Shown: positions 42,401-49,733 of the stretch, one piece after another
Position numbering within the stretch: the first letter of the stretch is position 1
Layout of the letters: each line of letters starts with the position of its first letter
NCBI GenBank assembly: GCA_019119775.1
Contig: DWWL01000007.1
Location: 78,334 to 142,333, forward strand
Length of the DNA stretch: 64,000 bases
Reading direction: 5' to 3'
DNA from: Candidatus Lachnoclostridium pullistercoris
GTDB taxonomy: Bacteria; Bacillota; Clostridia; Lachnospirales; Lachnospiraceae
Position numbers and translations under genes: made by a program
The notes under the pieces: generated by a model
Databases searched by the model: none
Seen by the model: only the letters and a program-made list of their open reading frames with translations
Told to the model about the DNA's origin: nothing

Positions 42401-44135
42401 GAAGCTGGTGTGGAAGTCCAATGAGGACGGCTATCTGGTGGGCTCGAGAGGTTCCGTAGGATCCTCCTTCGTGGCTACCATGGCGGGAATCACGGAAGTA
42501 AATCCCTTAAGCCCCCACTACATCTGTCCCAACTGCCACTACTATGATTTTGACTCGGAGGAGGTAAAAAAATTCGGGGGAATGGCCGGCTGCGACATGC
42601 CGGACAAGCTCTGTCCCGTGTGCGGGAAACCGCTGAAAAAGGAAGGATTTGACATCCCCTTTGAGACGTTTTTGGGCTTTAAGGGAAACAAAGAGCCGGA
42701 TATTGACCTGAATTTCTCCGGAGAGTACCAGAGCAAGGCCCACGACTACACGGAGGTCATCTTCGGAAAAGGACAGACTTTCCGGGCCGGGACCATCGGC
42801 ACCCTGGCGGACAAGACGGCCTACGGCTACGTGAAGAATTACTTTGAGGAGCACGGCGTCCGCAAGAGAAACTGTGAGATCAACCGGATCGTCCAGGGCT
42901 GCGTGGGAGTGCGCCGGACCACGGGACAGCACCCGGGAGGAATTATCGTGCTGCCCCTGGGGGAGGAGATCTACTCCTTTACCCCGGTCCAGCACCCGGC
43001 CAACGATATGACCACCTCCACGGTCACGACTCATTTTGACTACCATTCCATCGACCACAACCTGCTGAAGCTGGACATTTTAGGACACGATGATCCCACC
43101 ATGATCCGGATGCTGCAGGATTTGACAGGTCTGGACCCGGTAAAGGACATCCCCCTGGATTCCCCGGAGGTGATGAGTCTGTTCCAGAACACCAGCGCCC
43201 TGGGGATCTCCCCCGAGGACATCGGAGGCTGTAAACTGGGGGCTCTGGGAATCCCGGAGTTCGGAACGGATTTTGCCATGCAGATGTTAATCGACGCCCA
43301 GCCGAAGTATTTCTCCGACCTGGTGCGCATCTCCGGTCTGTCCCACGGAACAGACGTGTGGCTGGGAAATGCCCAGACCCTGATCCAGGAAGGCAAGGCC
43401 ACCATTCAGACTGCCATCTGTACCCGTGACGACATTATGATCTATCTGATTCAGATGGGGCTGGACCAGGAGCTCTCCTTCACCATCATGGAGAGCGTCC
43501 GAAAAGGAAAAGGGCTGAAGCCGGAGTGGGAGGAGGAGATGAAGGCCCACGGCGTGCCGGACTGGTACATCGGCTCCTGCAAGAAGATCAAGTACATGTT
43601 CCCGAAAGCCCACGCGGCGGCCTACGTGATGATGGCCTGGCGGATCGCCTACTGCAAGGTATTCTATCCCCTGGCCTACTACGCGGCCTTCTTCTCCATC
43701 CGGGCCAGCGGCTTCTCCTATGAGCTCATGTGCCAGGGAAGAGAGCGGCTGGAGTATCATCTGGAAGATTACAGAAAGCGGTCAGACACTCTGACCCAGA
43801 AGGAACAGGCCACTCTGAGGGATATGAGGATCGTGCAGGAAATGTATGCCAGAGGCTATGAATTCATGCCCATCGACATCTACCGGGCGAAGGCCAGACA
43901 TTTCCAGATCATTGACGGGAAGCTGATGCCGTCCCTCTCCAGCATTGACGGACTGGGAGAGAAGGCGGCCGAGGCCATTGTGGACGCGGTGATCGACGGA
44001 CCCTTCCTCTCCAAGGAAGATTTCCGCAGCCGCACGAAGGTCAGCAAGACCATCTGCGATCTGATGGCGGATCTGGGGCTTTTGGGCGATCTGCCGGAGA
44101 GCAACCAGCTGTCCCTGTTTGATCTGGTGGGCTGA
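39447..44135 (+). CDS. polC: DNA polymerase III PolC-type alpha subunit
   Basis: Main replicative polymerase of low-GC Gram-positives. Order: N-terminal domain (1-210), variable Ser/Gly/Lys/Arg-rich linker (about 215-330), OB fold (345-440), PHP domain with ELHCHTKMSDMDG near 451, inserted DEDDh proofreading exonuclease starting FVVFDLETTGLSP near 534, polymerase palm with PDIDLNFSGEY near 1084, and a Zn-ribbon (CPNCHYYD, CPVCGKP) near 1030-1060. 1562 aa exceeds the ~1440 usual size, mainly because of the linker. ATG follows AAGGAGC. Confidence 0.97.
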   Translation: MAKPFPEVFPDLHMEEELQELLKLVEVERVASNRERSSLRVYIVSPRLIRKKDIYELEKKIREQLFPGRQLTVKIMEKYRLSSQYTPEKLLEVYRDSLLLELKNYSIIEYSILRKAECTFLEPDLLDMTVEDTMVNREKAGELKRVLEKVFHERCGLPVEVRFTYIPPKENKMMKQKQLQLAREVEEITLHSAIGSQLAAEGQLRRVSGDSYAGAGLENGGPEGDAGFWDRAMAMAQDSYVLPEGESAPWEESALSSGAAGADSLSAAGRDAAPRGEKSGGAAASSGKKTAHKEFKRTGAGGLKRGGFKKGDSGRGDQRRSYRRSDNPDVLYGRDFEGDATEIDKIDGAIGETILRGKIIHKDSRELRSGKTMVMFDVTDFTDTMTVKIFAEGEALEDLKGAVKEGSFVRVKGVISVDKFDGELTLSSVSGIKKSEDFTGRRMDNSLEKRVELHCHTKMSDMDGVSEVKDIIKRAKKWGMDAIAVTDHGCVQAFPDANHALDKGDEFKVIYGVEGYLVDDLKQLVDRPRGQSLDGDFVVFDLETTGLSPEKNRIIEIGAVRVKGGEIVDRFSTFVNPEIPIPFEIEKLTSINDAMVIGAPKIEEALPEFFKFCGDAALVGHNAAFDVSFVAHSAARLGLPFDPTVLDTVTLAQHLLPNLNRYKLDTVAKALNVSLENHHRAVDDAGATAEIFAAFVAMLKDRGVEDVDQLNAMSQMSAEMIKKMPTYHVIILADSDEGRVNLYRLVSFSHLDYFARRPRIPKSLLQKYRKGLIIGSACEAGELYQALLRGASDAAIARLVDFYDYLEIQPLGNNAFMLKDEKSTVKTMDDLIAINKKIVDLGEKFGKPVCATCDVHFLDPEDEIYRRIIMAGQGFKDSDEQAPLYLRTTEEMLKEFEYLGPNKAYEVVVTNTRKIAARCQKISPVRPDKCPPVIPDSDKTLRKICYDRAHEIYGEELPEIVVARLERELNSIISNGFAVMYIIAQKLVWKSNEDGYLVGSRGSVGSSFVATMAGITEVNPLSPHYICPNCHYYDFDSEEVKKFGGMAGCDMPDKLCPVCGKPLKKEGFDIPFETFLGFKGNKEPDIDLNFSGEYQSKAHDYTEVIFGKGQTFRAGTIGTLADKTAYGYVKNYFEEHGVRKRNCEINRIVQGCVGVRRTTGQHPGGIIVLPLGEEIYSFTPVQHPANDMTTSTVTTHFDYHSIDHNLLKLDILGHDDPTMIRMLQDLTGLDPVKDIPLDSPEVMSLFQNTSALGISPEDIGGCKLGALGIPEFGTDFAMQMLIDAQPKYFSDLVRISGLSHGTDVWLGNAQTLIQEGKATIQTAICTRDDIMIYLIQMGLDQELSFTIMESVRKGKGLKPEWEEEMKAHGVPDWYIGSCKKIKYMFPKAHAAAYVMMAWRIAYCKVFYPLAYYAAFFSIRASGFSYELMCQGRERLEYHLEDYRKRSDTLTQKEQATLRDMRIVQEMYARGYEFMPIDIYRAKARHFQIIDGKLMPSLSSIDGLGEKAAEAIVDAVIDGPFLSKEDFRSRTKVSKTICDLMADLGLLGDLPESNQLSLFDLVG

Positions 44136-44188
44136 GGAGCGCGGGGCAGAGAGACAGAGAAAATGATTTGAGAAAGAAGGAATAAAAT

Positions 44189-44956
44189 ATGACAGCTGCA
44201 ATTTATTTTTCACCGACAGACACATCGAGAAAGGGAGCGGAGGCAATCGCCCGCGAACTGGCGGGGGACGGGCCTGTGCTCTCCATAAATGTCACCCGGT
44301 TTGACGCAGCTGCGGAAAAGACAGAATTTTCCGCGGAGGATCTGGTGGTGTTCGGCGCCCCGGTCTACGGCGGCAGGCTGTACCGCGGATGCAGAGAGCG
44401 TTTTTCCAGATTCCATGGGAACAATACTCCCTGCGTGATCACTGTCACCTACGGAAACCGCCACTACGACGACGCTTTAATCGAGCTTTTTGATCTGGTG
44501 AGAGAGCTGGGATTTCGCCCGGCGGCAGCTGCGGCCCTGGTGGGACAGCACACCTACGGCCAGATCCAGGTGGGACGGCCGGATGAGAAGGATCTGGCCC
44601 AGGACAGAGAGTTTGCTGCGAAGGCGGCGGAGAACCTGGCAAAGGGCGTATTCTTAGAGTCCGTGCCGGGAAACCGTCCTTACGTCAAGGGAGACGAGGG
44701 CGGAAAGGGAGGCAGTTTCAGGCCCCTGACCTCGGATGCCTGCACCGGCTGCGGCCTCTGCGTGAGAGAGTGCCCGGAAGGGGCTATCGGAGCGGACTGC
44801 CGGACCATTGATCCGCAGGCCTGCATTGCCTGCTTCCGCTGCATCCGGATCTGTCCTGCCGGCGCGAAGAACATGAATGTGCCGGCTTACCAGGAATTTG
44901 CGGAAGAATTTTCCAGAAAGCTGTCGCAGCCCAGGGAAAATGAATATTTCCTGTAA
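44189..44956 (+). CDS. EFR1-type flavodoxin/ferredoxin fusion protein
   Basis: A 255-residue protein: N-terminal flavodoxin-like domain (YFSPTDTSRKGAEAIA near 6; the FMN phosphate loop) and a C-terminal two-[4Fe-4S] ferredoxin with CTGCGLCVRECP near 189 and CIACFRCIRICP near 212. This is the EFR1 (EF-hand-like named) ferrodoxin family, common in anaerobes; role is low-potential electron transfer, acceptor unknown. It stands alone after polC. It could serve the Fe-S reductases elsewhere, but nothing in the sequence shows this. Confidence 0.88.
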   Translation: MTAAIYFSPTDTSRKGAEAIARELAGDGPVLSINVTRFDAAAEKTEFSAEDLVVFGAPVYGGRLYRGCRERFSRFHGNNTPCVITVTYGNRHYDDALIELFDLVRELGFRPAAAAALVGQHTYGQIQVGRPDEKDLAQDREFAAKAAENLAKGVFLESVPGNRPYVKGDEGGKGGSFRPLTSDACTGCGLCVRECPEGAIGADCRTIDPQACIACFRCIRICPAGAKNMNVPAYQEFAEEFSRKLSQPRENEYFL

Positions 44957-45090
44957 TTTTTCCGCAGAACCGGTGCCAAACGATGTCAGAATTTTGCGAC
45001 CGTTTCCGGGAATAAGAAAAATTTTCCTCTCATAGACATAGTATTAGCTTACGGGCAAATAATAAGGTCAAGAAAGAGGAGAGAAATACT

Positions 45091-45720
45091 ATGTCGGAAA
45101 AAATGATGGAAAACAACAAGGTCAGCGTGATTGGAGAGATCGTGTCCGGCTTCACCTTCAGCCACGAAGTCTTCGGGGAAGGCTTTTACATGGTGAGCGT
45201 GGCGGTGAACCGTCTGAGCGAACAGGTGGATGTGATACCGCTGATGATCTCCGAGCGTCTGCTGGATGTGGAGAAAAATTACGAGGGCTGTACGGTGGAG
45301 GCCATCGGCCAGTTCCGTTCCTATAACCGCCACGAGGGGACCAAGAACCGCCTGGTGCTGTCTGTGTTCGTGCGGGAAATCCATTTTCTCGATGAGTTTA
45401 CCGACTATACCAAGACCAACCAGATTTTTCTGGACGGCTACATCTGCAAGGAGCCGGTCTACAGAAAGACCCCCCTGGGGCGGGAGATCGCCGATCTTCT
45501 GCTGGCAGTGAACCGTCCCTACGGAAAGTCCGATTACATACCCTGCATTTCCTGGGGCCGGAACGCCAGATACGCGTCCGGGTTCCAGGTGGGCGTGCGG
45601 GTGCGGGTCTGGGGCAGGGTCCAGAGCCGGGAGTACACCAAGCGCTTAAGCGAGACAGAGTGCGAGAAGCGGGTGGCCTACGAGGTTTCCGTCAGCAAGC
45701 TGGAGTGCGTGGAGCCGTAG
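45091..45720 (+). CDS. Single-stranded DNA-binding-like protein with two OB-type halves
   Basis: A 209-residue protein. The C-terminal half, from NQIFLDGYICKEPVYRKT near 110, is SSB-like: LDG-I-K-PVYR, then LLLAVNRPYGKSDYIPCISWGRNARYA, and VRVWGRVQSREYTK, all characteristic of SSB beta strands. The N-terminal ~105 residues look like a second, more diverged OB (GEIVSGFTFSHEVFGEGFYMV). The acidic C-tail of true SSB is absent; the end is KLECVEP. It may bind ssDNA in a specialised process. SD AGAGGAG; the 120-nt region upstream holds no promoter I trust. Confidence 0.78.
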   Translation: MSEKMMENNKVSVIGEIVSGFTFSHEVFGEGFYMVSVAVNRLSEQVDVIPLMISERLLDVEKNYEGCTVEAIGQFRSYNRHEGTKNRLVLSVFVREIHFLDEFTDYTKTNQIFLDGYICKEPVYRKTPLGREIADLLLAVNRPYGKSDYIPCISWGRNARYASGFQVGVRVRVWGRVQSREYTKRLSETECEKRVAYEVSVSKLECVEP

Positions 45721-45801
45721 GCGTTTTTCTGCCCCTTTTCCCCTCCGCTTAAAAGAGCCGGGGAGCGGCCCGGAGCAGGGCCGGGAAATCTGTCCCGCAG
45801 C

Positions 45802-45830
45802 TTGCCAAAACAGGAAAAATGTGGTACGAT
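45802..45830 (+). promoter_or_regulatory. Promoter of the cobalamin adenosyltransferase gene
   Basis: TTGCCA (45802-45807), 17 bp, TACGAT (45825-45830), extended TGG before the -10. About 35 nt to the ATG. Confidence 0.65.
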
Positions 45831-45865
45831 AAGCAGAAGTTGAACGACGCTTATGAGGTGAAATC

Positions 45866-46366
45866 ATGGATAAAGGGACAGTTCAGGTAATTTACGGCAC
45901 CGGCAAGGGAAAGACCGGCGCAGCTCTGGGGCGGGCCATACAGGTGCTGAACCAGGGAAAGACCGTGATCGTCATTCAGTTTATGAAGGGAAGCACGGTG
46001 AAGACAGAGTCAGATATTTTAAAACGGCTGGAGCCGGAGATGAAAGTGTTTCGCTTTGAAAAGCAGGCGGTGGGGTTTAAGGATCTTTCCCCGGGGGAGA
46101 AGAGGGAAGAGCTGATGAACATCCGCAACGGCCTGAATTTCGCCAATAAGGTCATCCGCACCGGGGAGTGCGACCTGCTGATCCTGGATGAGATCCTGGA
46201 TCTTCTGGAATACGGGATCCTCTCTCTGGAAGAGCTTCGCACCATGATCGGTGAGAAGGAGGATGAGATGGAACTGATCCTTACGGGGAAGCGGTGCCCG
46301 GAGGGACTGAAATCTTCGGTCAACTGCATCTCCCACATGGAAAATGAGTGTATCGGGGAGCAGTAG
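45866..46366 (+). CDS. cobO: Cob(I)yrinic acid a,c-diamide adenosyltransferase
   Basis: Adds the 5'-deoxyadenosyl group from ATP to cob(I)alamin or precursor. Walker A GTGKGKTGAALG near residue 11 and the DLLILDEILDLLEYG motif near 105 are the marks of the CobA/CobO/BtuR family. 166 aa. Shorter than some members but full in motifs. The product cofactor is needed by the class II ribonucleotide reductase in this window (16422). It is a single-gene unit, with the lysine riboswitch region after it. Confidence 0.92.
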   Translation: MDKGTVQVIYGTGKGKTGAALGRAIQVLNQGKTVIVIQFMKGSTVKTESDILKRLEPEMKVFRFEKQAVGFKDLSPGEKREELMNIRNGLNFANKVIRTGECDLLILDEILDLLEYGILSLEELRTMIGEKEDEMELILTGKRCPEGLKSSVNCISHMENECIGEQ

Positions 46367-46384
46367 ACGGCAGTTTCCTGCCGG

Positions 46385-46413
46385 TTGACATTTTTAAGAG
46401 TCGGTGATACGAT
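46385..46413 (+). promoter_or_regulatory. Promoter of dapA-dapB
   Basis: TTGACA (46385-46390), 17 bp, TACGAT (46408-46413), just upstream of the lysine riboswitch. Confidence 0.7.
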
Positions 46414-46426
46414 AATTGAAAGAAAA

Positions 46427-46590
46427 AGGTAGAGGTTGCGCGACTTAAGAGTATTCCGCCGGATGCCGCAGGGGCGTGTGAGGACGGAAGAAAGGGAGGA
46501 GCGCCGAAGGATGCCGCCGCCTGCAGACGGGGTCCTGGGCATACGGCGAAGAGCCGTGTGACTGTCATCCGGACGGATGGAGAGCTACTG
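46427..46590 (+). promoter_or_regulatory. Lysine riboswitch (L-box)
   Basis: Starts AGGTAGAGGTTGCG (46427-46440), then CTTAAGAGTA, AAAGGGAGGAGCGCCGAAG (near 46492-46511), and closes with GGAGAGCTACT (46579-46589), pairing as P1 with the 5' end. This matches the B. subtilis lysC leader (AGGTAGAGGTGCG, AAGAGTA, GGGAGCGTCGCCGAAG). It lies before dapA, followed by a terminator, so lysine should stop transcription. Confidence 0.93.
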
Positions 46591-46614
46591 GAAGGAATGC
46601 GCAATGGCAATTTC

Positions 46615-46645
46615 AAAAGGGCTGTCCGGAAGGATAGCCCTTTTT
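46615..46645 (+). terminator. Riboswitch-controlled terminator
   Basis: AAAAGGGCT (46615-46623) pairs with AGCCCTTTT (46636-46644), inner TCC/GGA, T run. The 51 nt after it hold the SD AAAGGAGGAAAAAGG before dapA. Confidence 0.85.
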
Positions 46646-46695
46646 AGGATTCCGGAGGAAAACGGAATCAGTTTTTTCAAAGGAGGAAAAAGGAT

Positions 46696-47592
46696 ATGGC
46701 AATTTTTGAAGGGGCAGGAGTGGCGCTGATCACGCCGTTTCACGAGGACGGATCCATCAATTACGAGAAGCTGGATGAGCTGGTGGAAGCTCAGATCGCC
46801 GGCGGCATCGATTCCATCATCGCCTGCGGCACCACGGCGGAATCTGCCACCATGGATCACGATGAGCACAACTCCGTGATCCGCTTTATCTGTGAGAGAG
46901 TCCACGGGAGGGTTCCGGTGATTGCGGGAACCGGCTCCAACTGCACGCAGACGGCGGTGGAGCTGTCCCTGGAGGCGAAGAAATCCGGGGCGGACGGACT
47001 GCTTTTGGTTTCCCCCTACTACAACAAGGCGACCCAGAAGGGACTGATCGCCCATTTCAGCGCAGTGGCGGAGGCAGTGGACCTGCCCATTCTGCTCTAC
47101 AACATTCAGAGCCGCACCGGCGTGAACATTGAGCCGGCGACCATCGTTCATCTGTGCCGGAACGTAAAGAACATTGTGGGAGTGAAGGAGGCCAGCGGAA
47201 ATATTTCCCAGATCGCCGCGATCATGTCCATGGCGGACGGCTGCGTGGATCTGTACTCCGGAAACGACGACCAGATCGTGCCTCTCCTCTCTCTGGGCGG
47301 AAAGGGCGTGATTTCTGTGCTGGCGAACGTGGCGCCCAGACAGACCCACGACATGTGCCAGGCGTATTTTGACGGGGATGTGAAGAAGAGCGCCGCCATG
47401 CAGCTGGAGGCCATTCCGCTGATCTCTGCTCTGTTCTGCGAGGTCAACCCCATCCCGGTGAAGGCGGCCATGAACCTCATGGGCATGGGCGTCGGTCCCC
47501 TTCGTCTCCCGCTGACGGAGATGGAGCCGGAGCATAAGGAGCGGTTGAAGAGAGAGCTGATGGCTTACGGCCTTTTGGCACAGGAGGGATAA
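46696..47592 (+). CDS. dapA: 4-hydroxy-tetrahydrodipicolinate synthase
   Basis: Condenses pyruvate with aspartate semialdehyde, the first step committed to lysine and cell-wall diaminopimelate. Schiff-base Lys in GVKEASGN near 162, Tyr in LLYNIQSRTG near 133 and the GTTAES loop near 45 are in place. 298 aa. Under the lysine riboswitch; dapB is three nt downstream. Confidence 0.97.
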   Translation: MAIFEGAGVALITPFHEDGSINYEKLDELVEAQIAGGIDSIIACGTTAESATMDHDEHNSVIRFICERVHGRVPVIAGTGSNCTQTAVELSLEAKKSGADGLLLVSPYYNKATQKGLIAHFSAVAEAVDLPILLYNIQSRTGVNIEPATIVHLCRNVKNIVGVKEASGNISQIAAIMSMADGCVDLYSGNDDQIVPLLSLGGKGVISVLANVAPRQTHDMCQAYFDGDVKKSAAMQLEAIPLISALFCEVNPIPVKAAMNLMGMGVGPLRLPLTEMEPEHKERLKRELMAYGLLAQEG

Positions 47593-47595
47593 GAT

Positions 47596-48351
47596 ATGGT
47601 AAAGGTTATTATGCACGGATGCAACGGAGCTATGGGCCAGGTGATTTCCGCTCTGGCAGCGGAGGATGAGGAACTGGAGATCGCGGCCGGCATCGACTTG
47701 AATACAGAGAGAAAGAACGGCTATCCCGTGTTCTCATCCCTGGATGAGTGCACGGTGGAGGCGGATGTGATCATTGATTTTGCCTCGGCGAAGGCAGTGG
47801 ACCACCTGTTGGATTACTGCGGCCGCACCGGCATGCCGGTGGTTTTGTGTACCACAGGACTGTCAGAGGAGCAGGTCCGCCGCGTGTCTGAGACGGCAGA
47901 GAAGACGGCGGTGCTCCGCTCCGCCAACATGTCCCTGGGAGTCAACCTTCTGCTGAAGATGGTGAAGGAGGCGGCAAAAGTGCTGGCGTCCTCCGGCTTT
48001 GACATAGAGATCGTGGAAAAACACCACAACCGGAAGGTGGACGCTCCCAGCGGCACGGCTCTGGCTTTGGCTGATTCCATCAACGAGGCTATGGACCGGC
48101 AGTACCATTACGTCTGCGACCGTTCCTCCCGGAGAGAGAAGAGGGACGCCAAGGAGATCGGCATTCAGTCCGTGCGCGGCGGTTCTATTGTGGGCGAGCA
48201 CGATGTGATTTTTGCCGGCCAGGACGAGGTGGTCACTTTCTCCCACACGGCCTATTCCAAAGCCATTTTCGCGAAAGGCGCCATCGCGGCGGCGAAGTTC
48301 CTGAAGGGGAAGGGCGCCGGTCTCTACGACATGGCTGACGTGATCGGATAA
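47596..48351 (+). CDS. dapB: 4-hydroxy-tetrahydrodipicolinate reductase
   Basis: Second step of the lysine/DAP path, using NAD(P)H. Nucleotide loop GCNGAMGQ near 8, and the substrate-binding EKHHNRKVDAPSGTA near 139-153 with the catalytic His and Lys. 251 aa. Coupled to dapA by a short gap. Ends before a TTCCGCG/CGCGGAA inverted repeat. Confidence 0.97.
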   Translation: MVKVIMHGCNGAMGQVISALAAEDEELEIAAGIDLNTERKNGYPVFSSLDECTVEADVIIDFASAKAVDHLLDYCGRTGMPVVLCTTGLSEEQVRRVSETAEKTAVLRSANMSLGVNLLLKMVKEAAKVLASSGFDIEIVEKHHNRKVDAPSGTALALADSINEAMDRQYHYVCDRSSRREKRDAKEIGIQSVRGGSIVGEHDVIFAGQDEVVTFSHTAYSKAIFAKGAIAAAKFLKGKGAGLYDMADVIG

Positions 48352-48371
48352 CAGTTTTATCTGGAAATAAT

Positions 48372-48403
48372 TTCCGCGAAAGCCTTAAGAATGCCCCGCG
48401 GAA
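48372..48403 (+). terminator. Possible terminator after dapB
   Basis: TTCCGCG (48372-48378) pairs with CGCGGAA (48397-48403), 18-nt loop, followed by TATTTTC. Confidence 0.5.
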
Positions 48404-48410
48404 TATTTTC

Positions 48411-48457
48411 ACATACTCCTGCACATACTAACGAAAACAGGTGTGAAAGGAGTATGT
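48411..48457 (+). promoter_or_regulatory. 10-bp stem hiding the ribosome-binding site
   Basis: ACATACTCCT (48411-48420) is exactly complementary to AGGAGTATGT (48448-48457). The right arm holds the AGGAG SD of the next gene, so the folded RNA would block translation. CACATACT occurs twice (48410 and 48422). Confidence 0.6.
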
Positions 48458-48460
48458 ATG

Positions 48461-48727
48461 ATGAAAAAAATCAGAAAATATGGATTATCCGTCCTGCTGA
48501 CGCTTGTGATCTGCCTGCTGACGGCCTGCGGAGGCTCCGGCACCAGCGGCGAGTCCACGGCGCAGACCACCGCCGGGGAAGAAAAGACGACCACTAAGTC
48601 CGGGGCAGACGGCGCGTCGGAGAGCACCGGAGTGATCGACGGGATGCTGGACGATGTGGAGGACGGCGTGGAAGATGCGGTAGATGGTGTGACGGGAAAA
48701 ACGGAGAGCGGTTCCGATAACCGGTAG
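48461..48727 (+). CDS. Small lipoprotein, function unknown
   Basis: 88 residues, starting at ATG 48461 (or the adjacent ATG 48458) after AAAGGAG. Lys-rich N terminus, hydrophobic helix, lipobox LLTACGGSG with Cys near 23, then a Ser/Thr/Glu/Gly-rich mature part. It ends with a DVEDGVEDAVDGVTGK-like helix. Lipid anchoring to the outer side of the membrane is predicted. No domain recognised. It follows dapB and may be co-transcribed if the weak terminator is read through; the leader stem suggests separate control. Confidence 0.8.
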   Translation: MKKIRKYGLSVLLTLVICLLTACGGSGTSGESTAQTTAGEEKTTTKSGADGASESTGVIDGMLDDVEDGVEDAVDGVTGKTESGSDNR

Positions 48728-48745
48728 GACCGGGCCTGGGTATGA

Positions 48746-48771
48746 GCGTGCGCGTTTCGCGCACGCTTTTT
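48746..48771 (+). terminator. Terminator after the small lipoprotein gene
   Basis: GCGTGCGCG (48746-48754), loop TTT, CGCGCACGC (48758-48766), T5. Perfect 9-bp stem. Confidence 0.9.
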
Positions 48772-48842
48772 GCATCCCGCCGCAGGCGGAGCACCTTAGG
48801 AAACAGCCTGCGCGGCAGTCTGCATGGCAGGACTTTTTTAAC

Positions 48843-48871
48843 TTGCAAAAGGCGGGAAAAAGAGATACACT
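48843..48871 (+). promoter_or_regulatory. Promoter of secreted protein gene 48912
   Basis: TTGCAA (48843-48848), 17 bp, TACACT (48866-48871). It overlaps an upstream extension of the reading frame, which supports a start at 48912. Confidence 0.6.
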
Positions 48872-48911
48872 GGTTACATATCAAAACCGGGTGCCGGAAG
48901 GAGAGATGGAT

Positions 48912-49676
48912 ATGAAGAACAGATGGATGAAGGCGGCGGCCCTGGCGGTCTGCCTGGCGTTTTCTTTTCCGGCGGCAGCCCGGGCTGATGAGACTGCCCG
49001 GACGGCGGATTTTGGCCAGCTGGAGAACCTCCATGCCGCCCTGGACCGGACGGCGGGCCTGACTTCCTATGACTGGACCCAGGAGAGCACCGCCAGCTAT
49101 TCCGGGATAGGGGTGACGCTCACAGTCACAGGACAGAGCCAGTTCCAGGCCGCAGGCGTGGGGACGGACGGGTTTACAGCTCTTCGCAGAGAGCAGAATT
49201 CTGCCCTGGGCGTGACGGAGGAGACGGTTTCCTTCTACACCGGCGGCTGCTACTACGGAGAGGAGTACGGCTTTCCCATGAAGAGCGCCATGGACCCGGA
49301 CGCCGCGTTTGACGCTCTGGCGGGTCTGTTTTTTTCCAAAGAAGGATCCGGGATCTGCGACGCTCTGGCGCCCGGCTTTTCCGCTCCCTCTGTGACGGCG
49401 GACGGGGACAGTACGGTGTATACCTACGTGGCTGGAGCGGATTTTCTGGCGGAGATATCCGGAGAAGGGCCGGAGCAGTACTCTGTGCTCGCCGTGCAGT
49501 TTTATGTGGGTCCTGACGGATATGTGGACCGGGAGAAGATGGAAGTGCGTGCCTGGGAGACAGAAGGGGATCAGAGATATGACATGGTCCTTTACCTGGA
49601 CGGGCATCTGAACAGTCCCGGCAGCCAGGTGTCCATTTCCCTGCCTTCCACGGAAGGGTACGGGGAGTGGAACTGA
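48912..49676 (+). CDS. Secreted protein of unknown function
   Basis: 254 residues. N-terminal signal peptide with KNRWMK, a hydrophobic core and an AARA-type cleavage site near 25. The mature part is beta-rich and acidic, with many Gly, Ser, Thr and aromatic residues, and looks like a lipoprotein-carrier or beta-sheet sensor fold, though no motif is certain. ATG 48912 is 8 nt after GGAAGGAG; ATG 48906 is too close. It is a lone gene between a terminator and the peptidase gene. I cannot assign a role. Confidence 0.75.
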   Translation: MKNRWMKAAALAVCLAFSFPAAARADETARTADFGQLENLHAALDRTAGLTSYDWTQESTASYSGIGVTLTVTGQSQFQAAGVGTDGFTALRREQNSALGVTEETVSFYTGGCYYGEEYGFPMKSAMDPDAAFDALAGLFFSKEGSGICDALAPGFSAPSVTADGDSTVYTYVAGADFLAEISGEGPEQYSVLAVQFYVGPDGYVDREKMEVRAWETEGDQRYDMVLYLDGHLNSPGSQVSISLPSTEGYGEWN

Positions 49677-49733
49677 TGATTACGGTTCAGTATTTACACT
49701 GAAAATAGAGGCAAAAAAGGAGAGACAAGAACC

